This document shows, one piece after another, positions 34,424-38,198 of a stretch of DNA of 38,198 bases. The number at the start of each line of letters is the position of its first letter. The stretch's first letter is position 1. A program made the position numbers and the translations under genes. Under the pieces are notes generated by a model. The model ran no database searches. It saw nothing but the letters and a program-made list of their open reading frames with translations, and was not told where the DNA came from. Origin of the DNA: Pseudomonas sp. P7548 (lineage in GTDB: Bacteria; Pseudomonadota; Gammaproteobacteria; Pseudomonadales; Pseudomonadaceae); the NCBI RefSeq assembly GCF_013386585.1, contig NZ_JACARO010000016.1, forward strand, positions 1-38,198, given 5' to 3'.

Positions 34424-35337
34424 TGCGCTCCGTTCTTCATCCTCTGGCCCTGGCCATCGCTTGCTTGTTCACCACGCCACTGATGGCGGCTGAAGCGCCC
34501 AAACCGGTTGCCCACGCGGCAAAACCGGTCAAGGTACTGGCCTCGTTGCCGATCACCTATGGCCTGGCTGAAGTGCTGCTCAAAGGCACCGCCGTACAGC
34601 TCGAACGCGCCGCCCCGGCCAACCTGCCGGGTTCGCGGCAGGTGTCCTATTTCACCGGCCGTGGCGCACCGGCGCTGAGCAAGCTGGCGCAAGACGCCGA
34701 CGCCGCCATCGGCCTGCGCTCGCTGTGGGCGGATGACCCGCTGTACCCGGTGGCGCGGCGCAGCAATATCCGCATCGTCGAAGTGGATGCCGCACGCCCG
34801 GTGGACGGCGGTTTGCCCGGCATTGCCGTGCAACCCGGCAGCACCGATGGCCTGAACAGTCAGCCGTGGCAATCGAGCAACAACCTCGGGCGCATGGCCG
34901 ACGTGCTCGCCGCCGACCTCAGCCGCCTGGCGCCGGACGCCAAGCCCACAATCGACGCCAACCTCGCCGCCCTCAAGCAACGCCTGCTCAAGCTCACCGC
35001 CGACAGCGAAGCGCGGCTGGCCAAGGCGGACAACCTCACGGTGGTCAGTTTGAGCGATCACTTCGCCTACCTGGTCAGCAGCCTGAACCTGGAAGTAGTG
35101 AGCACAGATGCACGACCGGACGCCGACTGGACGCCCGAGGCCTTGCAGAAACTCAGTGCCGAATTGAAGGAGAACGACGTGGCGGTGGTGTTGCACCATC
35201 GTCAGCCGAGTGAGGCGGTGAAAGCGGCCATCGCGGCAGGCGGCTCGCAACTGCTGGTGCTGGAGGTGGACAGTGCGGATCCGGTGGCAGAGCTCACCAC
35301 CAACACGGATTCACTGATCAAAGCCCTGACCCTGTAG
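34423..35337 (+). CDS. fpvF: FpvF, periplasmic solute-binding-like protein
   Basis: A 304-residue periplasmic protein with a signal peptide (HPLALAIACLFTTPLMAAEA, cleavage near residue 20) and a cluster A-I binding-protein fold (VKVLASLPITYGLAEVL, then LTVVSLSDHFAYLVSSLNLEV near 205, split motif). In P. aeruginosa FpvF binds pyoverdine and cooperates with FpvC. The start at 34423 follows the overlapping fpvE stop; an upstream frame to 34285 is fpvE in another phase. The TAG stop (35335-35337) lies inside the first bases of a REP element, so that repeat directly abuts the gene. Confidence 0.86.
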   Translation: MRSVLHPLALAIACLFTTPLMAAEAPKPVAHAAKPVKVLASLPITYGLAEVLLKGTAVQLERAAPANLPGSRQVSYFTGRGAPALSKLAQDADAAIGLRSLWADDPLYPVARRSNIRIVEVDAARPVDGGLPGIAVQPGSTDGLNSQPWQSSNNLGRMADVLAADLSRLAPDAKPTIDANLAALKQRLLKLTADSEARLAKADNLTVVSLSDHFAYLVSSLNLEVVSTDARPDADWTPEALQKLSAELKENDVAVVLHHRQPSEAVKAAIAAGGSQLLVLEVDSADPVAELTTNTDSLIKALTL

Positions 35338-35460
35338 GAGCCGGCTTTTGTGGCGAGGGAGCTTGCTCCCGCTGGGGGGCGAAGCGCCCCCAAAAAGCCG
35401 GCTCCAGCTACGCTGTCGAACGGGAGCAAGCTCCCTCGCCACAACAAGTGGGCTCTACAG
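35332..35460. repeat. Nested composite REP element after fpvF
   Basis: Outer arms CTGTAGgAGCC and GGCTCTACAG enclose two perfectly complementary 24-base arms built on TGGCGAGGGAGCTTGCTCCCG (35348-35371 and 35421-35444). Inside these, AGCCGGCTTTT-type arms (35337-35350, 35390-35405) and a GGGGGGCGAAGCGCCCCC hairpin occur. The core differs from the other REPs of this window. It probably ends the fpv transcript. Confidence 0.85.
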
Positions 35461-35472
35461 AGGATGTGGGTG

Positions 35473-36189
35473 TCAGGCGACATCGACGCCGACGTGGATG
35501 GCGTCGTGTCGCCAGAACTCCAGGTCGCAGTCGATCAAGCGCTGATGCTGATCGTAATTGACCCGGGCAATGCGCAAGCCCGGGCTGCCCACCGACACGC
35601 GCAACGCGGCGGCGGCTTCCACAGGCAATGAAGTCGGCACAATTTCAAAACGCACCCGCCCATAGTGCAAGTCATATTGACGGGCATACAGCTCGGTCAT
35701 CGACTGATTCAGGTCACACTCCAGGATCCCCGGGAAATACTGCGGGTTCAGGTAATGCTCCACGTACAACACCAGGCGCCCGTCAATGCGCCGGCCTCGG
35801 CACACCTGGATCACACTGGACAAGGCCGGCAACTGCAACCACGCACACACCGCCGCCGACGCCGGCTGCAGCCGCGCGGAAATCACCTCGGTGGAAGGTA
35901 CCCGCCCCTGGTCGCTGACCATCGCGTGAAAGTGGCTGCGCTGCATCAGGTTGTAGGCCAGCCGGGGTGGCGAGACAAACCAGCCGCGACGCTCCTCGCG
36001 ATAGATCTGCCCCTGGGCCTCCAGTTGTAACAAGGCTTCCCGCACCGTAATGCGAGTGGTACCAAACAACTCGCTGAGCTTGCGCTCGGCGGGCAATTTA
36101 CTCGCAGGCGGCAACAGGCCGTGGTCGATCTGCTCTTGCAGCGCCAGGCCGATGGATGTCACCGCCTTGATTGCCTCATCACGCATCAA
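35473..36189 (-). CDS. GntR/UTRA-family regulator, phosphonate-type (PhnF/PhnR-like)
   Basis: A 238-residue regulator of the HutC branch. The N-terminal winged helix is LPAERKLSELFGTTRITVREALLQLEAQGQIYRE near residues 32-65 (split motif), and the UTRA ligand-binding domain covers about 80-238 (VCRGRRIDGRLVLYVEHYLN, then LDCDLEFWRHD-like end). Its promoter region has a CTGGACTAGACCAG dyad that resembles the PhnF operator TGGTATAGACCA, and a Pho-box promoter read toward this gene. Autoregulation and control of the divergent ABC locus are inferred. The ATG at 36189 is followed by a second in-frame ATG. Its ligand is probably a phosphonate or related metabolite. Confidence 0.87.
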   Translation of the reverse strand: MMRDEAIKAVTSIGLALQEQIDHGLLPPASKLPAERKLSELFGTTRITVREALLQLEAQGQIYREERRGWFVSPPRLAYNLMQRSHFHAMVSDQGRVPSTEVISARLQPASAAVCAWLQLPALSSVIQVCRGRRIDGRLVLYVEHYLNPQYFPGILECDLNQSMTELYARQYDLHYGRVRFEIVPTSLPVEAAAALRVSVGSPGLRIARVNYDQHQRLIDCDLEFWRHDAIHVGVDVA

Positions 36190-36199
36190 TGTTACCTAT

Positions 36200-36213
36200 C
36201 TGGACTAGACCAG
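36200..36213. promoter_or_regulatory. PhnF-like operator at the regulator promoter
   Basis: CTGGACTAGACCAG is an imperfect dyad one base from the perfect CTGGTCTAGACCAG. It lies 11 bp upstream of the GntR/UTRA start, in its leader. Confidence 0.55.
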
Positions 36214-36266
36214 CACCGCTTCGGTGCACAAACCGCGCTCTATCAGGGCTTGAGCTGTTGCCTGCC

Positions 36267-36300
36267 AGCCTAGGCATTACAGATGACCGACAGATGACAG
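36267..36300 (-). promoter_or_regulatory. Pho-box promoter of the GntR/UTRA regulator gene
   Basis: On the minus strand CTGTCAT-N4-CGGTCAT (36283-36300) matches the direct-repeat Pho box CTGTCAT-N4-CTGTCAT with one mismatch. Exactly 10 bp later comes a -10-like TAGGCT. This is the standard layout of PhoB-activated promoters. Confidence 0.6.
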
Positions 36301-36420
36301 CCCCTCTCACGCCCCTGCCCCACACTCTGCAATACATCGGCCAAGTCGAACGCCTGCGGGCATTTGGGCATGGTCTACGCTCACTCTGCGACCAGCGACA
36401 TCCGCGATTTAAAAACGACA

Positions 36421-36454
36421 TCGACATGAAACTGTCATCAGGCACGCCTAGATT
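36421..36454 (+). promoter_or_regulatory. Pho-box-like promoter of the substrate-binding-protein gene
   Basis: TCGACAT-N4-CTGTCAT (36421-36438) has one perfect and one weak heptamer, followed after exactly 10 bp by a -10 TAGATT (36449-36454). Transcription would start near 36461. Confidence 0.5.
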
Positions 36455-36468
36455 GGCTCAGGTATTGC

Positions 36469-36480
36469 TGACCTAGACCA
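36469..36480. promoter_or_regulatory. PhnF-like operator just after the predicted start of transcription
   Basis: TGACCTAGACCA keeps the TAGACCA half-site of the operator at 36200 and a weaker second half. It lies about 8 bp downstream of the predicted transcription start, where repressor binding would block the promoter. Confidence 0.5.
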
Positions 36481-36483
36481 ACT

Positions 36484-36750
36484 GGGGCGATTCATCACTG
36501 ATTTATTGGGGCGCGCCGGACCTGATTTTGTGCAGGGCAAGGCGCGAGGAGCGTGGTTTGGTTGTTCCAAATAAGCGACGAGAAACGCAGCCCTGCGCAA
36601 AATCAGGCCCGGCCCTTCGGGTTGTGCCTGAAAACCGGCCATGCTGTGTTGCAGTCCTTGGCAAGGAAACAACCCTTACCTGCGGACTGCGCCTTGCCTG
36701 GCCGGCTTTCAGGCGCAACGCGCCCCAAGAAATCAGTGATGAATCGCCCC
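36484..36750. repeat. 267-bp nested inverted repeat (MITE-like) in the leader of the ABC locus
   Basis: Terminal inverted repeats of 32 bp (36484-36515 and 36719-36750) differ at one position. Inside are two large hairpins: arms 36515-36538 with 36590-36613 (24 bp, two mismatches) and arms 36621-36641 with 36699-36719 (21 bp, two mismatches), the latter with further nested pairs. No open frame here looks like a gene and no target-site duplication is obvious. The whole remaining part of the 36190-36801 gap is regulatory. Confidence 0.8.
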
Positions 36751-36801
36751 CCGCAATCGTTCATAAAAACGCAGCGTTGAACACGCCCAAAGGAGCTTCG
36801 G

Positions 36802-37878
36802 ATGAAACAGCTTTTCCTGGCATCACTGTTAGGCTCGACCATTGCCATGTGCACCGCCGCCATGGCTGCTGATACCGATTTGAAAACCCTGGAAGCTGCC
36901 GCGAAAGCGGAAGGCGCCGTCAACAGCGTCGGCATGCCCGATGACTGGGCCAACTGGAAAGGCACCTGGGAAGACCTGGCCAAGACCTACGGCCTCAAGC
37001 ACATCGACACCGACATGAGCTCGGCCCAGGAAATCGCCAAGTTCAAGGCCGAGAAAGACAACGCCAGCGCCGACATCGGCGACGTGGGCGCAGCGTTCGG
37101 TCCGATTGCGGTGAAGCAGGAAGTCACCCAGCCGTACAAACCGTCCACCTGGGCCCAGGTGCCGGATTGGGCAAAAGACAAGGACGGTCACTGGGCGCTG
37201 GCCTACACCGGTACCATCGCCTTTATCGTCAACAAGAAGCTGCTGCACGGCTCGGAAGTGCCCACCAGCTGGGCTGACCTGCAAAAAGGCAAGTACAAGG
37301 TCTCCATCGGTGACGTGAGCACCGCGGCCCAGGCGGCCAACGGCGTACTGGCCGCCGCCATCGCCAATAAAGGCGACGAAAAGAACATCGCCCCTGGCCT
37401 GCAGTTCTTCACCAAGATCGCCCAGCAAGGCCGTCTCTCGCTGTCCAACCCGACCATCGCCACCATGGAAAAAGGCGAAGTCGAAGTGGGCGTGGTCTGG
37501 GACTTCAACGGCCTGAGCTACAAGGCCAAGATGGCCAACCCGGATGACTACGTGGTGCTGATCCCATCGGACGGCTCGGTGAAATCCGGCTACACCACCA
37601 TCATCAACAAATACGCCAAGCACCCGAACGCCGCCAAGCTGACCCGCGAATACATCTTCAGCGATGCCGGCCAACTCAACCTGGCGAAAGGCAATGCGCG
37701 TCCAATCCGTGCTGAAACCGACCTGAAACTGCCGGCCGATATCGCCAAGAACCTGATCCCGGGCGAGCAGTACACCAAGGCCAATCCGCAGCCAATCAAA
37801 GATGCTGATGCCTGGGAAGCGACTTCCAAGAAGCTGCCTCAGCTGTGGAACGAGCAAGTCATCGTAGAAATGAAGTAA
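36802..37878 (+). CDS. ABC transporter periplasmic substrate-binding protein (phosphonate-type locus)
   Basis: A 358-residue periplasmic protein of the type-2 iron/polyamine/aminoethylphosphonate-binding group. The signal peptide MKQLFLASLLGSTIAMCTAAMAA (split motif) ends near residue 23. Family stretches are LEAAAKAEGAVNSVGMPDDWANW near 28-50, DIGDVGAAFGPIAVKQ near 92 and EVEVGVVWDFNGLSYKAKM near 225. AAAGGAG precedes the ATG. Pho-box and PhnF-like signals upstream and the phosphatase-superfamily gene downstream point to a phosphonate or organophosphate ligand, but the family also binds iron and polyamines, so this is inferred. Permease and ATPase genes presumably follow beyond the window. 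Confidence 0.88.
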   Translation: MKQLFLASLLGSTIAMCTAAMAADTDLKTLEAAAKAEGAVNSVGMPDDWANWKGTWEDLAKTYGLKHIDTDMSSAQEIAKFKAEKDNASADIGDVGAAFGPIAVKQEVTQPYKPSTWAQVPDWAKDKDGHWALAYTGTIAFIVNKKLLHGSEVPTSWADLQKGKYKVSIGDVSTAAQAANGVLAAAIANKGDEKNIAPGLQFFTKIAQQGRLSLSNPTIATMEKGEVEVGVVWDFNGLSYKAKMANPDDYVVLIPSDGSVKSGYTTIINKYAKHPNAAKLTREYIFSDAGQLNLAKGNARPIRAETDLKLPADIAKNLIPGEQYTKANPQPIKDADAWEATSKKLPQLWNEQVIVEMK

Positions 37879-37906
37879 TCGGGCTCACTGCCTGAAATGC
37901 GGCCGG

Positions 37907-37996
37907 TGTGGGAGCTGGCTTGCCTGCGATAGTGGTCTGACATTCAGCCTCTATGTCGACTGATACTCCGCTATCGCAGGCAAGCCAGCTCCCACA
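37907..37996. repeat. REPIN between the binding-protein and phosphatase genes
   Basis: TGTGGGAGCTGGCTTGCCTGCGATA and its inverse (ending CAAGCCAGCTCCCACA) flank a 38-bp spacer, split motif. It is the same core type as the element at 19790 and would separate expression of the abundant binding protein from the genes downstream. Confidence 0.85.
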
Positions 37997-38057
37997 TTTT
38001 GACCCGGTTACGCCAGAGAATTTGAGTCAAACCACCTGTTGCGGAGCTCCAGCCCCC

Positions 38058-38198
38058 ATGAAGCACAATGTCATCCTTGTCGTGCTCGACGGCCTGAACT
38101 TCGAGGTTGCGCGGCACGCCATGGGGCACTTGCAGGCCTATGTCGGCGCAGGACGCGCAGCGCTCTACAAGCTGGAATGTGAACTGCCCGCCCTGTCC
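38058..38198 (+). CDS. Alkaline-phosphatase-superfamily protein, 5' part only
   Basis: The first 47 codons are present and the gene runs off the window. The N-terminus MKHNVILVVLDGLNFEVARH contains the VVLDGL strand with the metal-binding Asp11 that opens type I phosphodiesterase, nucleotide pyrophosphatase and phosphonate hydrolase members of the superfamily. The nucleophile region is not covered. A GGAG lies about 12 bp upstream of the ATG, rather far. In this context a cytosolic phosphodiesterase or phosphonatase acting on the imported compound is plausible. It lies 179 bp after the binding-protein gene with a REPIN in between. Confidence 0.7.
   Translation, partial: MKHNVILVVLDGLNFEVARHAMGHLQAYVGAGRAALYKLECELPALS

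Noticed and set aside
36484..36750. Tn3-family element ends
   Set aside because: The ends begin with GGGG like Tn3-family repeats, but no 5-bp target duplication and no transposase are present, and the rest of the end sequence does not match those I remember.
36528..36872. Short open frames within the 267-bp nested repeat
   Set aside because: They arise from palindromic sequence and run into the binding-protein gene in another phase; such frames are frequent spurious calls in repeat DNA.

Overview
The window is GC-rich, densely coded, and reads as a chromosomal segment of a fluorescent Pseudomonas (P. fluorescens group). The evidence is a complete ferripyoverdine-processing operon (fpvGHJKCDEF), an msuEDC-sfnR sulfonate locus in the order known from pseudomonads, a SoxR with its neighbouring monooxygenase, and at least six palindromic REP/REPIN elements of the type scattered through Pseudomonas genomes. 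I see no rRNA, tRNA, CRISPR array, transposase or phage genes.

Layout. 1-5000: a threonine/homoserine exporter (rhtA) behind a perfect 20-bp palindrome, a small lipoprotein, a two-gene SDR / kappa-class GST unit, and a quinone-oxidoreductase gene divergent from a LysR regulator. 5000-8000: aminopeptidase P and an orphan cysteine desulfurase. 8200-13800: the most unusual part, a coupled two-gene module of a Tat-exported DUF1552 protein and a 1381-residue membrane-anchored protein that joins a chitin-binding-like module, a PQQ-sugar-dehydrogenase-like propeller, two haem c motifs and a DUF1587/1592/1588/1585-type region. This domain set is best known from planctomycetes and myxobacteria. 14600-22700: organosulfur scavenging, with msuE-msuD-msuC-sfnR on one strand and sfnB-metI-metQ on the other. 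Each operon has a sigma-54 promoter and a shared upstream palindrome that I propose as the SfnR site. A SoxR/ABM-monooxygenase pair with a recognisable SoxR box lies between them. 22800-29000: a VOC protein, an alpha/beta hydrolase with the full residue set of fluoroacetate dehalogenases, a DctA-type carrier, a LysR regulator and a leuCD paralogue pair. 29100-35340: the fpv operon behind a candidate PvdS box. 35470-38198: a phosphorus-linked locus with a GntR/UTRA regulator divergent from an ABC substrate-binding protein and an alkaline-phosphatase-superfamily gene cut by the window end. The divergent region holds two Pho-box promoters, two PhnF-like operators and a 267-bp nested inverted repeat.

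Together the window holds three nutrient-scavenging systems, for sulfur (SfnR/sigma-54), iron (PvdS) and phosphorus (PhoB plus a GntR repressor), each with its promoter signals visible, plus an uncharacterised envelope redox module. Functions are inferred from sequence recognition without database searches.
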